From Dugong dugon (Eukaryota > Chordata > Mammalia > Sirenia > Dugongidae): a stretch of 64,000 bases of DNA. The position numbers and the translations under genes were made by a program. The DNA lies in NCBI GenBank assembly GCA_030035585.1, contig CM057469.1, forward strand, positions 23,430,501-23,494,500, written 5' to 3'. Under the pieces are notes generated by a model, which saw only the letters and a list, made by a program, of their open reading frames with translations, did not search any database and was not told the DNA's origin. Positions 11,404-22,504 of this stretch are shown here, piece after piece (within the stretch, counting starts at the first letter, position 1; each line of letters opens with the position of its first letter).

Positions 11404-12282
11404 CAAGGGTAAGTCAAAAAGTATTGCTACTAGGGTTCCAGTTCATACCTGCAAGGGTTTATTCCAAACAAAACATGTTTAAACATGTCTCTGCCATCAG
11501 TGGGTGGCTGCAGACAAGTTCTCTCAGTAGTTCACTTGTCTTGGTCTCATTAGGGTGCCGTGGAAAAAAAATGATTTTGAGGTCAGGGCTAATACCAAAG
11601 TTTTAATAAAACTCAAGTAGACATCTTCCCAAATCACTGAAGCTTTGTAACAAGTTTATGGGAATGCTGCCCCACATAAAACAACAGTTTTTAGATGGAT
11701 CAAGCATTTTAAGGAAGGTCAGGAAGACCTCAAAGATGAGCTAAGAGAGGGAAGACCATGTAGAAGGTTATAGCGACTAGTTTTTGAGATCCCAAGGGGG
11801 TAATCTTGATAGATTTTCTCAAAGGACACACGACAATCACGGGGGCTTATTATGAAGAAGTTTTAAGACAGTCAAAAACTGGAAATTTGCACTGAAAAAA
11901 TTTTTTCCATCACAATGCACCTGCTCATTCTTTGAGGGTAGCAAGGGCTGTCCTACGGACATTTCACTGGGAAACCTTACCCCATCCACCCTACATCTGT
12001 GATCTTGCCCCTTCAGACTTCTTTTTGTTCCCAAAACTCAAAAAACAGTTAAAAGGAACAATATTTGGATCCCTCGAGGAAGCCACACCTGCCGTTTTGA
12101 CATGGTGTAAAGCCAAGAGTGCAGAATTCTTCAGGGAAGGGTTAGAGGGGTGGAAACACCGCCTTCAGAAGTGTATCGACCTTGATGGAGGATATGTTGG
12201 GAAACAACAGCTTCATATTTTGATATTTTTGTTGAATAAACGTTTCTAGGATTTTGTAGCAATACTTTTTGATTTACCCTTA
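11404..12282 (+). mobile_element. Mariner-type DNA transposon, internally deleted
   Basis: Inverted ends are nearly perfect for 27 bp ('aagtcaaaaagtattgctac' on the left, its complement on the right). TA duplications lie at 11402-11403 and 12283-12284. The element is 879 bp, shorter than an intact mariner (about 1.3 kb), so roughly a third is missing. Residual transposase is described separately. Confidence 0.9.
11895..12230 (+). pseudogene. Mariner transposase remnant
   Basis: The C-terminal half is readable around 11905-12249: HHNAPAHSLRVARAV, then LPHPPYICDLAPSDFFLFPK. The third catalytic aspartate (DLAPSD motif) is present at the normal 34-residue spacing. The middle one is replaced by histidine, and the N-terminal DNA-binding part is mostly gone. 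It is non-functional. Confidence 0.85.
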
Positions 12283-12284
12283 TA

Positions 12285-12745
12285 TATTTAAGTGGTAAAA
12301 CAGTTTCTGAAGAGTGATTTGGAGGCATAGACGTTTGAGCTGTTCAATCCAGACTAACATCTGAGGGGCTTGGAGTGGTTACGGTGATGATTTGAAATAG
12401 TAATTAGGTTTTGAACTGAACAGCTGCCTTTTCAGACTTAAGATTTAGTTTATTAAGAGATTTTCCACCTAAACAGAGTAAAGCCTTCCTGCAAGGTGAT
12501 CCTCTTTGATGTCATGTTATTCTACAAATGTCTTCAAGGGGCCAGAAATATTAGGAACAACTCTTCCTATTAAATTTATCAGGTCTTTATCATCTTTCTG
12601 AGTTTATTCCTAAACCAAGGTAATAACAGTAGGCTATAGAAGTGATACATGAAAGACAATAAGGTCTTTTGGATGGATTTAATATGTGAGAAGAAAAGAG
12701 AGTCTCCAATACCCAAACAAGAATGATTTAAATACTAAAGAGTTT
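12285..12745. other. No recognised feature
   Basis: Intronic sequence with no coding or repeat signature I can name. Confidence 0.5.
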
Positions 12746-12751
12746 AAAAAA

Positions 12752-12945
12752 AATTGCCATTGACTTGATTCCAACTCATAGCTACCCTATAAAACAGACT
12801 AGAACTGCCCTACACAGTTTCCAAAGCTGTGAATCTTTACAGGAGCAGGCTGTCACATCATTCTCCCTCCGATGGGCTGGTGGGTTTGAACACTAACATT
12901 TTAATTAGCAGCCAAGCACTTAATCATTGTAATACCAGGGTTCTG
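12752..12945 (-). mobile_element. AfroSINE, antisense, diverged
   Basis: 'attgccattgacttgattcc', 'cacagtttccaaagctgtga' and 'taataccagggttct'. Longer middle ('gaatctttacaggagcaggc') of the full-length type. Confidence 0.85.
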
Positions 12946-13137
12946 ACTCATAAAACATGAAGTACAGAGGTAAGCAGTTCCAGGGCTGGTTAAGTCGATG
13001 GTTCAATGACAAAATCAAGAATCCAGTTGCTTTCCATTTTGTATTCTATAAGGCAAATATTTAACTTTTATTCCTTGTTGGTACCCTCGTGGTGGCTGTA
13101 TAGCCTCAGTCATCAAATCCTTGCCTAAGGACAACGA

Positions 13138-13324
13138 AGGAGTCCTGGTGGCACAGTGGTTAAGCGCTCAGCTGCTAACTGGAAGGTGGTGGTTCGAACT
13201 CACCAGCAGCTCCATGGGAGAAAGATTACAGCCTTGGAAACCCTATAGGGCAGTTCTACTCTGTCCTACGGGGTCACAATTATTTGGAATCGACTCGATA
13301 GCAATGGTTTTGGTTTGGTTTGAT
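13138..13324 (+). mobile_element. AfroSINE, sense
   Basis: 'ggagtcctggtggcacagtg' head and tail 'tggaatcgactcgatagcaa' followed by (GGTTT)n. Confidence 0.92.
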
Positions 13325-14725
13325 TAAGGACAACCAAAAACTAGAACAACAGATATTGTACCTGGCATATCTCTTTTTATGAGGGAGTAAAGCTTTTCCC
13401 AGAAGATTACCATGAGGACTTACATGACTAAATCAATCACAAGGAGAGTGGACTAACCAGTTGGCTTAAACCAATGAATTTTTAACTCCATGGGATAAAG
13501 AAGGGTCCATGAAGAACTGGGAACTCAATACCTAGACAAAATTTTGGTTCTATTGGCAAGGAAGAACGGGGAGACTGGCTCTCAGGTAGGAAAGCAATAG
13601 GGTCTGCCCTAACTCTTACATTTCTGGAGAAAAGTTGTGTTCTTCATTGACATAGAAACTGTCAGAGAAGGTGTAGATGAGTGGGGAAATATAAGATTTG
13701 GACTATATAGAATTTGAGGTGCCTACAGGACATCTGGGGAATGTTCGGTAGGCAGTTGGGTATACGGCCTGGGAGTCAGGCAATAGAAGAGAGTTGGTGG
13801 CTGAAGTCATAAGCATGAATGAAATTCTTAGTAGGATGTAGATAATGAGAAGATAGGAGGGTTATGAAATAAAACCTTGGGGAACACCAACCTTTACGAG
13901 AAAGGCAGAGAAAGAAAAATCGGGAAAGGAGATTTAAAGCCTACATAGAAAGAAAAAGAAAAAAAAAATATTGTTTTTCATGAATTCCAGGGGAAGTAAA
14001 AAGGAGGTAAACAGTTTTGCTGGGTTTGACTATTTTCTCTGTCACCATGCCTATGAACTGTCATATGACAAACAGAGTATCTTGAAGAGGAAGTGAACAG
14101 GAAAAATTAGATGGAATGCATGAGCAGAATTTTTTTTTTTTTCTCAAAACGTCTAAGAAAGGCCTCTCTAATTCTCTGTATTAACAGACAGAAAATGTAT
14201 ATTCTCAGGGAAGCGGAAACTTGCTATTTCAGATATTTGCCTTGAACACGCAAGGCTGTCCTAGGAGGGGATGGGGAAGGGGTTTGTGGAGTGCAGAATC
14301 ACTGTAGCAGGACTGGTCTCTTGGGCAATATCCTAAAATCTTTATTTGGAAAAAAAAAAAATTAGGCACAGCCTTATGGCTGCAGAGAACAATGTCACTG
14401 TCTATAAAATCCTTAATGGATCGCATGTAATTTCTTCCTTCCTTGCAAATAAAAGTCATGATCTTTTTCTCCCAGAGAGTTCTTGGATTAGGACTGGATT
14501 TCAGTGCCACATTCCTCATAACAGCAACATGGAACAGGGGGAAGAGAGTGCCATTAACACCATTTTACAGAGGGGAACCTGGAGCAGGAGGAGAGTGAGT
14601 CATATAGGGTCAAAGCGTGGGCAGGGCAAAGCCCAGAAACCACACTCCTGCTCCCCTGTCTGAGTGGCTGTGCCCTAGATAGAGACAGCCATATGTGGAT
14701 GAGCTTACAGCTTGCAAAGAGCTTC
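13325..14725. other. Mostly unassigned; old repeat-like piece at about 13670-13930
   Basis: Around 13700-13900, 'caggacatctggggaatgtt' and 'aaccttggggaacaccaacc' resemble the same ancient LINE-like family seen at 19260 and 37260. The remainder has no recognised feature. Confidence 0.4.
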
Positions 14726-14782
14726 CCCATCCATTTTCTTATTTAATTTAATGCCTTGCTGCCATCTTGTCTCTGTATTACA
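14726..14782 (+). repeat. 57-bp direct repeat, copy A
   Basis: Matches 15842-15898 with four differences. The 1.06 kb between the copies contains an L1 segment at its right side. Confidence 0.85.
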
Positions 14783-15269
14783 TTTCCCATACTGGGTTTA
14801 TCCCAATAATTTTAGCACAGATACCCAGATGATACACTTGCTATCCAGAAGTCTGAGTTAAGTAATGACAGTCTAATTTTTTTTTTGGTCAAAACCCTTT
14901 TTAAGAAACATAATATAGTTTTTCCAGATGAAATTAAACATCTCCTGGAACAAAATGATAGTCAATGTTCCACTCAGGCAATGCCACTTGGAAAAATAGA
15001 TGAATGAATTTAGATTTGAATCTTCTGAGTCATGTGAGACGCTCTGGTCGTTCTTCTTTGAAATTTCAAGCCACTTTCTATTCTTCTCATGACAGCTCAG
15101 AAGATTTATAGTTAGAAATTCTTATTTTTCCTTTCCTAATATTTTAATTGCTCTCACATAAGATTAGTTGCAATCCTTCCTGTTTGGCCGTATGGCCACT
15201 GCATTTGAGCTTGGTGATCAACTTAGTTGGAATGAGAGAGATACAGATTAAAAGAATAAATAAAATGCC

Positions 15270-15841
15270 ATTTCAAAACCCTCATCCATTGCTGGTGAGA
15301 ATGAAGAATGGTACAGACATTGTGGAAAACAGTTCGGCAGTTCCTCAAAAAGTTGAACATAGAACTACCATATGACCCAGCAATCCCAATCCTAGGTATA
15401 GACCCAGAAGAAGTGAAGGCTGGAACACAAACAGAAACCTGTACACCAATGTTCATTGCAGCACTTTGCACAATAGTAAAAATGTGGAAACAACCAAAAT
15501 GTCCATCCACAGAAAAGAAAAAGTGATGCATACATACAGTGGAATATCACACCGCTATAAAGAGAAATGCATGCCTTAGCAGGGATGAACCTTGAAAACA
15601 TTGTGCTGAGTGACATCAGTCAGTCCCAAAAGGACAAATACTGTATGAAATAAGCAAATATAGAGAAACCCAAGATTATTGGTTACCAGGGATGGGAGGG
15701 AGGGGAAAAGTGGGAGTTTTGCTTAGGGGACACTGAGTCTGTGCTAATGGTGATGGAATAATTTGACAAAGGATAGCGGTAATGGTTGCACAACTCAAAG
15801 TATGTAATCAGTGTCACTAAATTATACATGTAGAAATTGCC
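15270..15841 (+). mobile_element. Old L1 fragment, sense
   Basis: 'ggaaaacagttcggcagttc', 'catatgacccagcaatccca' and 'gttcattgcagcactttgca' are classic L1 3'-region phrases. It ends near 15841 with 'atgtagaaattgccctc'. Confidence 0.85.
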
Positions 15842-15898
15842 CTCATCCATTTTGTTATTTAATTTCATGCCTTGCTGCCATCTTGTCTCAGTATTACA
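15842..15898 (+). repeat. 57-bp direct repeat, copy B
   Basis: Second copy of the repeat at 14726-14782, starting directly after the L1 fragment. Confidence 0.85.
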
Positions 15899-15989
15899 GT
15901 ATGTATTGTTATGTATATTTTCACTACAATTATAAAGAATGTCACTTCTATCTTTTCAGATAAGGAAAAAGTAATACATTTAGTAACAC

Positions 15990-16610
15990 CAAGTGTTAGC
16001 AAACACGTGCAGAATCAGGGACTCACATATTGCAGGAGAGAATCCTGGTACAAGCACTTGGAAAGCAACCTGGCAAGTTAGCCAAGCTCAAGTTGTACAT
16101 ATCCTGTGACCCGGCATTTCCACTTCTTGGTGTCTCGTCTAGAAAAACTCGTAACAGATGGGCATAAATAAACACACACAAAGCCGTTTAGTGCGGCACT
16201 TTTGGCAGTACTGAAAAAGTTGATGCAACCTAACCATCCCTCAGTAAGGTGAATAAATAAACTGTGCCTAAATATTCAACAGCTGAAATAAATAGACTCC
16301 TCCTAAAAATATCCACATGTGTAAATTCTCAAACACATAGCTTTGAATAAAAAAGTTGCAAAAGAAGAATATGATACTATTTCTGTAAAGTTCAAATACA
16401 CACACATACACAAAATACTAGCAGTAAAAGCAGTAATACGAATGATGTACGCCAGCTTCAGGATGGTAGTCACATCGCAGAGTGAGGATATGAGAAAGAA
16501 TGGGAGGATGAAACTTTAGCTCTGCTGATTCTGTTTTCTTTCTTTCAAAATACAAGGAGAGATTGCAAAATGAAGATGAAAATATTACTATTGTTTTAAT
16601 CTTGGTGGGG
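15990..16610 (+). mobile_element. Very old L1 fragment, sense
   Basis: The same L1 region as 15270 but far more diverged: 'gacccggcatttccacttct', 'agtgcggcacttttggcagt' and 'aaccatccctcagtaag'. Confidence 0.65.
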
Positions 16611-16619
16611 GGTATATAA

Positions 16620-16828
16620 ATCAACCAGTTGTCATCAAGTCGATTCTGACTTATGGCGACCTCATGTGCTTCAAAGTAGAACTGTGCTCCAAAGGGTTTT
16701 CGGTGGCTGATTTTTTGGAATCACACCACCTGGCCTTTCTTCTAAGGCGCCAGTGGGTGGACTTGAACCTCCCCTTTTGGTTAACAGCCAAGTACATTAA
16801 CTGTTTGCACCGGTTAGGGACTCCAGAA
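16620..16828 (-). mobile_element. AfroSINE ('cacctggaag' subtype), antisense
   Basis: 'gttgtcatcaagtcgattct', 'gctccaaagggttttcggtg' and 'cggttagggactcc'. Confidence 0.9.
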
Positions 16829-18640
16829 TTACCTTAGGTCTCAGAATATGTTTCAGCCCCATCCCACTCACCTCTCCTGCACAACCCAGTGCTCCCTTGA
16901 CCTGGCCTCTAAACTCAGCAAGGTGACCCTCAGAAATGAGTTCATCAGCTTGGCTGCACCCTTAACCTTGGGTCGTTTGCATACACCTGTATGTATCTTT
17001 TCCTAGAAATTAGGGCGTTTCTCTTGTGGGCCCTCTCCTCAGGTCTCAACGCTTCTAGGAAGGGCTGTTAGGAGGGGACTGTTATGCTTTAGCTGTCCAG
17101 ATACTAGACGACTTTGCCTGTGTGGCCTTTGTTCTGGTATCTAAAAAAGGCCAGACCTGAGGCCCTTGCTTCCACTGCCTCTCTGCACAACAACGTTGGC
17201 CAGCTCAGCCTGCCGAGGCCATCGGCATTTACGGTCCTGGCACCCCTTGCAAACTGACAACATTGTTAGGCCAGAAGGATAGTTAATAAAACCAACAGGA
17301 TTTATTGACGAGTTTCTTCTGATACAAGCCAAACACAAGATGTGAGAGTAAAATAAAGTATCCTTATGCTGTCGTTACTGGCAGCTGTGACAACATTCCT
17401 GGGAGGTTAATAGTATGCTGACCATTTCTCTGAGTAACAAAGTGCTTCAGGACAGAGCAGGACTCAGGGCTAATGCAGGTCCTGGCTGGGCCACAGACGT
17501 GCACATGGCCGGTTAGGGAGCTGAAGAGGAAGGTTGTGAACATTCTCTCCCCAGGTGACTCCTACACAGAGAAGGGCCAGTGCAGTATGTGCCCTTAGCG
17601 ATAGCTGGCTCGATTGCTTTCACACCGCTGCAGTAAAGAGGGTACAACTTAATAGGCAAACGACGTCTTGCCTACTTACCTGTTCTAATACTGAGATTCC
17701 AGAGTCCCTGGAAATCTTAACTGTTGCTGTGTGTGAAGGCGGAGTCCCTGGGTGGTACGAAAGGCTGACGGGCTCAACTGCCAACTGAGAGGCAACTTGC
17801 CGGCAATGGGTTTAACTAATATGTGTGAAGGGAAAAAGAAATGAGATGTCAGAAAGAAGAGAGAAGAGAAAGAGCCTGGCTTGGTCCCATGTCATTTAGC
17901 TTTCATGGGCTTCCTTTCCCTTTCCTGAAAATGGGAGGTTTGCTTTTCTTCTTAGGTTCTTGTGAGACACAACTTCTAAGGATGATTGCCAGATGTTTGA
18001 GAAATGTTTTAAAGTGTTCAAAGAATGCGTGTTGTTAATCACCACATCTAATGTCACTGACTCTTAAGAGTTTTTCCCCAAATCCATCTGAGCATGTTTT
18101 AGTTTTTTCTGTTCTCCTCAACAACAACTAGGACCTGTTGAATAAAAACATACATTTTTAAGCCTATCAAAGATGCCTGGGAAGCTGTTACCGGAACTAG
18201 GATCCGAGGACCAGGCCTGACTCTGTAAATCTTTCCTGGCTAGGACTTGCAAACTTTTGGTTGTGTTTACTCAGAATGTTAATAATTTCAGAAACTGCTA
18301 AAAGGGAACCGGAGTACTTTCTTTTTAAGAGCCTATGGAGATCACAAATCATTCAACAAATATAATAAGCTGTGTAAGCTGAGCGAGTCAAATGTTTTGA
18401 TGTTTGCCATGAGCCTGCTGAAAGTGTTATCATTTTCATATGACACTTTATGTGTGGATCTAAGGAGGCGTGAGAAAAGCCCTTTAGAATCTTGGCCTGA
18501 AAACGTCAATAATTGTATTGGACAAAATGTTTTTACGAACAAAAAACCCAGAAAACAATAAACTCTTCCTACCCCCTACTCTCAAATTTTTATTTCCTTT
18601 GCCTGATAATGTATGTAGTTACCTAACACCAGTACTTTCT
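16829..18640. other. Mostly unassigned; SINE scrap near 17740-17815
   Basis: 'ggagtccctgggtggtacga' to 'gccggcaatgggttt' (17741-17815) is a heavily deleted AfroSINE. The rest (16829-17740, 17816-18640) shows no gene or named element. Confidence 0.5.
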
Positions 18641-18642
18641 GT

Positions 18643-18825
18643 GGAGTCCCTGAGTGGTGTCAATGGTTAATGCACTGGCTGCTAACTGGAAGGTTAGAGG
18701 TTTGAGTCCACCCAGAGGCACCTTGGAAGAAAGACCTGGTGATCTACTTCCGGGAAATGAGCCACTGAAAAAACTATGGAGCGTAGTCAGAATCAACTCA
18801 ACAGTGGCAACTGATTTTTTTTTTC
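18643..18825 (+). mobile_element. AfroSINE ('cacctggaag' subtype), sense
   Basis: 'ggagtccctgagtggtgtca', 'cagaggcaccttggaagaaa' and 'tcaactcaacagtggcaact'. Confidence 0.9.
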
Positions 18826-18974
18826 CTGCATGTTGGCAGTATCATCACATGGAGAAATCTTTTTTAGAATTTTAGCCATTACTTCCTGTACAAATCCTTC
18901 CTGGGCTCCTCCTTTTCCCTATCCAGGTGGAACTGATGCTCTTTTATCATGTCCTCACTATCCTCTCACTTTCT

Positions 18975-19110
18975 CCTGGGCTATTGGTGCTCATCCAAAT
19001 CACCTGAGGCGATTCTTAAACCAGGCAGATCCCAAATCCCATCCCAGCTCTACTGGTTCAGAATGGTTTTCAGTGCGCCCAGGGAATCTACACTCGAAAG
19101 CATCCAGGTG
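18975..19110 (+). mobile_element. MER5-like hAT element
   Basis: 'ccaaatcacctgaggcgatt', 'actggttcagaatggttttc' and 'ccaggtgattcagctg' follow the MER5 layout. Confidence 0.65.
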
Positions 19111-19254
19111 ATTCAGCTGTTGCTCCTCCCGGGAGCACTGCCTACAAACACATGCCACTCTTCCCTTACAATTTTGTAGCCCTGAATTATTTGCATGCCT
19201 TTGTCTATCTTCTTAATTACAAGCTTGCTGAAGACAATGAAACACAAACTCTTC

Positions 19255-19770
19255 ATATTTCAGTCAACCCATATTTGTTGAATGCCTGCTATGTACCAGG
19301 CACTGTTCTCAGTGCAGGGGATACAGCAATGAACAAAACAGGTAGTCCTTCTCTTTTGGACCTTACATTCCAGTGGGGAAATCAGACAATGGAAAAATAA
19401 ATAAGATATTAAATACTATATTATAAGATGATAAATAAAGTAGGGAAGAGGGAGAAAGTGGGTGCCCAGGTTGTGGTGGGGGTATACACTAGGCCTCACC
19501 AACAAGGTGATAATTGAGCAGAGACGTGAAGATAGTGTGGGAGAGAGCCATGAAGATATCTTGGGGAAGGCTCTAGAAGTAGAATAATTCGACATATTCT
19601 AGAAACAAAAGGGTGGTTAGTGTGGCTGGAGCTGACTGGACAAGGGAGAGACAGTAGGGGAGGAGGCAGTGAGTTAAGGGTAGGGGAGAAGTAGATTTTG
19701 TAAGGGCTCGTCTAACAGTGTAAGAACTTTACCTTTGACTCTGAGGGAGATACTGGAATTTACTACCGAG
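19255..19770 (-). mobile_element. Ancient L2-type repeat, antisense
   Basis: 'tgcctgctatgtaccaggca' and 'ttacattccagtggggaaat', then 'agtgtggctggagctgactg', a widespread old mammalian LINE-like repeat in antisense order. Confidence 0.6.
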
Positions 19771-19771
19771 C

Positions 19772-20003
19772 TTGGAGCCCTGGTGGTACAGTGGTTAAGG
19801 GCTCAGCGGCTAACCAAAAGGTCAGCGGTACAAATCCACCAGCTGCTCCTTGGAAACCCTATGGGGCAGTTCTACTCTGTCCTATAGGGTCACTATGAGT
19901 CAGCGCCGACTTGACGGCACCAAACAACAACGATGATTAATCTGTCCTATAGGGTCACTGTAAGTCGGAATCGACTCGATGGCAACAGGTTTGGTTTGGT
20001 TTA
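19772..20003 (+). mobile_element. AfroSINE with two 3' tails
   Basis: A full SINE ends at 'gacttgacggcaccaaacaa'. After about 15 bases a second SINE tail follows ('taagtcggaatcgactcgat' and (GGTTT)n) without a new head. Confidence 0.85.
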
Positions 20004-20004
20004 T

Positions 20005-20232
20005 TACAGAGCTTAGAGTCCCTGGGCAGTGCAAACTGTTAATGAGCCCGGCTGCTGACCAAGAGGTTGGAGGTTGGAGTCCACCCAGAAGAAAGAAGTC
20101 CATCTCAGAAGAAAGACCTGGTCGTCTACTTCTGAAAACTCAGCCACTGAAAACCCTGTGGAGCACAGTTCCACTCTGACCCCCATGGGGTTGCCATGAG
20201 TTGAAAACGACTTGATGGCAACTACTTTTACC
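20005..20232 (+). mobile_element. AfroSINE ('cacctggaag' subtype), sense
   Basis: Directly follows the previous SINE: 'agagtccctgggcagtgcaa' to 'aaacgacttgatggcaacta'. The sequence before it ('tacagagctta') resembles the target before the first SINE ('taccgagcttg'). Confidence 0.88.
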
Positions 20233-20419
20233 AGAGTGCTTGCTCCAGAATAACACAGTGTCCAACAATACCTGACGAGAAAAGGAATCACCTGCTCCAT
20301 GATACGCAAGGGCCTTGTGTGGCTTAGACTTAAACGAAGGGTAGTGACACCGATAAATTATTTTAACATGGATACTTTCACATAAATATTTTTAACAAAG
20401 AGGCAGCTATATTAACCAG

Positions 20420-20640
20420 GAGCCTCAATCACAGAGCCAGGATGCCTGGAGTCAAATATTTCACTGACTGGATATGCAGTCTTGGCAGGTTACACAACCT
20501 CTCAATGCCTCAGTTTCCTCATTTCATAAATGGAAAACGTAAAAGGACTTATTTCATGGAACTCTGATAAGTTTCTACAAGAAAGGAAACTCTAAAAGTG
20601 TCTGATAGGTTTGAGCACCCAATAAACATTAGCTATTATT
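20420..20640 (+). mobile_element. MIR, sense
   Basis: 'caacctctcaatgcctcagt' with 'ttcctcatttcataaatgg' and 'cacccaataaacattagct' is the MIR order. Confidence 0.8.
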
Positions 20641-20721
20641 ATTAGCATGAATCTTAGGCATTTTCTATAACAATTGGAGGAGCTTAATATATTCAGTATT
20701 AAATTTTAGTCATTTATATAT

Positions 20722-20918
20722 GCTTATGCCTAAGTGGCACAAGTGGTTAAGCACTCAACTGCTAGCCAAAAGGTTCGCATTTCAAACCACCCAGAGGCCC
20801 CTTGGAAGGCAGGCCTAGCAATCTGCTTCTGAAAGGTCACAGTCTTGAAAACCGTATGGAACAGTTCTACTCGGCACACGTGAGGTTGTCATGAGTGGAC
20901 AACAACCAACAACAGCAC
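20722..20918 (+). mobile_element. AfroSINE, sense, with ACAAC tail
   Basis: 'gcctaagtggcacaagtggt', 'cagaggccccttggaaggca', ending 'gtggacaacaaccaacaaca'. Confidence 0.8.
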
Positions 20919-21650
20919 TGCTGGATACACATACAATATTGTAACTAACACATATTATGTAACTATATAGCATTCTGCAATACATGATTTTTACGGTGCA
21001 TGTTAGGTTGTACATGTTAAAGGGATGAGAGTCTCATGCAGTCATTAAAGTGGGAAAATACACAGAGGGGTAATGAATAAACATGAATCTGATACCTATG
21101 ACAATGACAATGAGTTACAGCTGTAAAAGATGAGTTCTCTCTGTTGCTGAATACTAGTGCTCCTTGAAGCTATTTAGGAAAATATAAAAATGAAATACCT
21201 GAACTAAACTGGGAAGATGTCTTTCACTTCAGCCAGACTTTGGTTTGCTTCCTATAAGACATCTTTTAGATCACATAAGAGTAATTCCTCCTGGAATTTC
21301 ATTTCTGCTCGACTTCTGTTATGGTTTCCTAATGCATGGACTAAAGAAAGAATCCATCCAAGTGGATGACATTGGCATTGGCATAAGGCAGTTTTAAGAC
21401 AGTCTTGGCAGTTTCTTAATTCACGACTAGGAAGTGGTTTTCACTGCAAGAGTCTAATCCATGTTTCATTTTAATTATTTGATAAATAATTTTTTTATTG
21501 TATGTAATAATAAACACAGGGCTAAGTATTAATATTCCTAAACTATATTCGTTGCTAACTCTAGTACTCATTTTTAAGAAACTTGGGAACCATCCCCACC
21601 TTTACTTCTTATTTATTAAATTTCATAATCATACCCATTTCATATAGTGC
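20919..21650. other. No recognised feature
   Basis: AT-rich intron with no gene or named repeat seen. Confidence 0.5.
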
Positions 21651-21654
21651 TAAA

Positions 21655-21900
21655 TTTTGACAGCTCTGGAGGCAGATGCCTGGGTTCAAATCCTGGTTCC
21701 ATTACTTAGTGGTTGTGTGACCTTGGGCAAATTACTCATCCTCTTTGGGACTTAGTCTCATTCACTATAAAACAGAGATAATAATAATAACACCTCCTCC
21801 TTCAGGCTATTTTGAGAATGAAATGAGATCATGAATGTAAAGCACTTGGGCAGGGATTCCACACACTAAAACACAGCAAATGTTGGCTATTCCTGTTAGT
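21655..21900 (+). mobile_element. MIR, sense, nearly complete
   Basis: 'gcctgggttcaaatcctggt', 'tgtgtgaccttgggcaaatt' and 'gaatgtaaagcacttgggca' give a textbook MIR. Confidence 0.92.
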
Positions 21901-22054
21901 AGTACTCTTTGCACACCACTAGCTTGGGATAATTCTTGACAGCCTTTGCTTTTTAAGTCTTCTGTAGTTGTTCTAACGTGTATGTTTTCTGACTATATTA
22001 TAAAATACTATAACCATTTTGCCCACCTCCTTGCCTTTTAGGCAATGCTTAGGT

Positions 22055-22275
22055 TCTCTAACCAAACCAACCAAACCCGCTGCCATCCAGTCATTTCTGA
22101 CTCATGGCGACTCCATGTGTTACAGAGTAGAACTGAGCTCCATAGGCTTTTCTTGGCTATAATCTTTACAGAGTCAGATCGCCAGGCCTTTCTTCCAAGA
22201 CAATGCTGGGTGGGTTTGAACTGCCAACCTTTTGGTTGATAGTGGAGTGCAAACTGTGCTACCCAAGGGCCTCAT
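22055..22275 (-). mobile_element. AfroSINE, antisense, near GREM2 acceptor
   Basis: 'aaccaaaccaaccaaacccg' tail, 'tctgactcatggcgactcca', 'ggtgggtttgaactgccaac'. Ends 230 bp before the GREM2 splice acceptor. Confidence 0.9.
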
Positions 22276-22384
22276 GGCGCTTTATGAGTGTCCTGTTCAA
22301 TAAATGCCCACCTCCTGCTGCCTCTGGGCAGCCAGTAGCCAGCCACACCCCACCTGACTGCCACTCCTCGTGTTAGTCCTGAAA

Positions 22385-22434
22385 GCAACGAGTTGCGGTC
22401 GAGTCGATAAGGACTCATAGCGACCCTATAAGCA
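22385..22434 (-). mobile_element. AfroSINE tail scrap, antisense
   Basis: 'acgagttgcggtcgagtcga' followed by 'actcatagcgaccctata' is the 3' tail of an AfroSINE without its body, about 70 bp upstream of the GREM2 coding exon. Confidence 0.8.
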
Positions 22435-22485
22435 TAAAAAGGAAACTATGCCGCACTCAATCGCCTGTCCCTGCCAAAGCTTCTA

Positions 22486-22503
22486 ACTCTTTTCTCGTTG
22501 CAG
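22486..22503 (+). promoter_or_regulatory. GREM2: Splice acceptor of the GREM2 coding exon
   Basis: A pyrimidine-rich run (tctaactcttttctcgttg) is followed by CAG at 22501-22503. One exonic base (g) then precedes the start codon at 22505. This fits the known GREM2 layout, in which a non-coding first exon far upstream is joined to a single coding exon. That first exon and the promoter are not in the window. Confidence 0.85.
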
Positions 22504-22504
22504 G

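Larger units (their letters stand above)
1..22503 (+). other. GREM2: GREM2 intron 1 (3' part)
   Basis: Non-coding sequence upstream of the GREM2 coding exon, assigned by inference from the known two-exon gene with a very long first intron. I see no second coding exon here. The content is L2, MIR, SINE, RTE, mariner, MER5 and L1 fragments listed separately, with AT-rich sequence between them. Confidence 0.75.

Noticed and set aside
17141-17340. Possible LTR or cryptic exon (locally richer in GC, with an open minus frame)
   Set aside because: No TG...CA ends, paired copy, splice sites or recognised protein could be seen; left unassigned.
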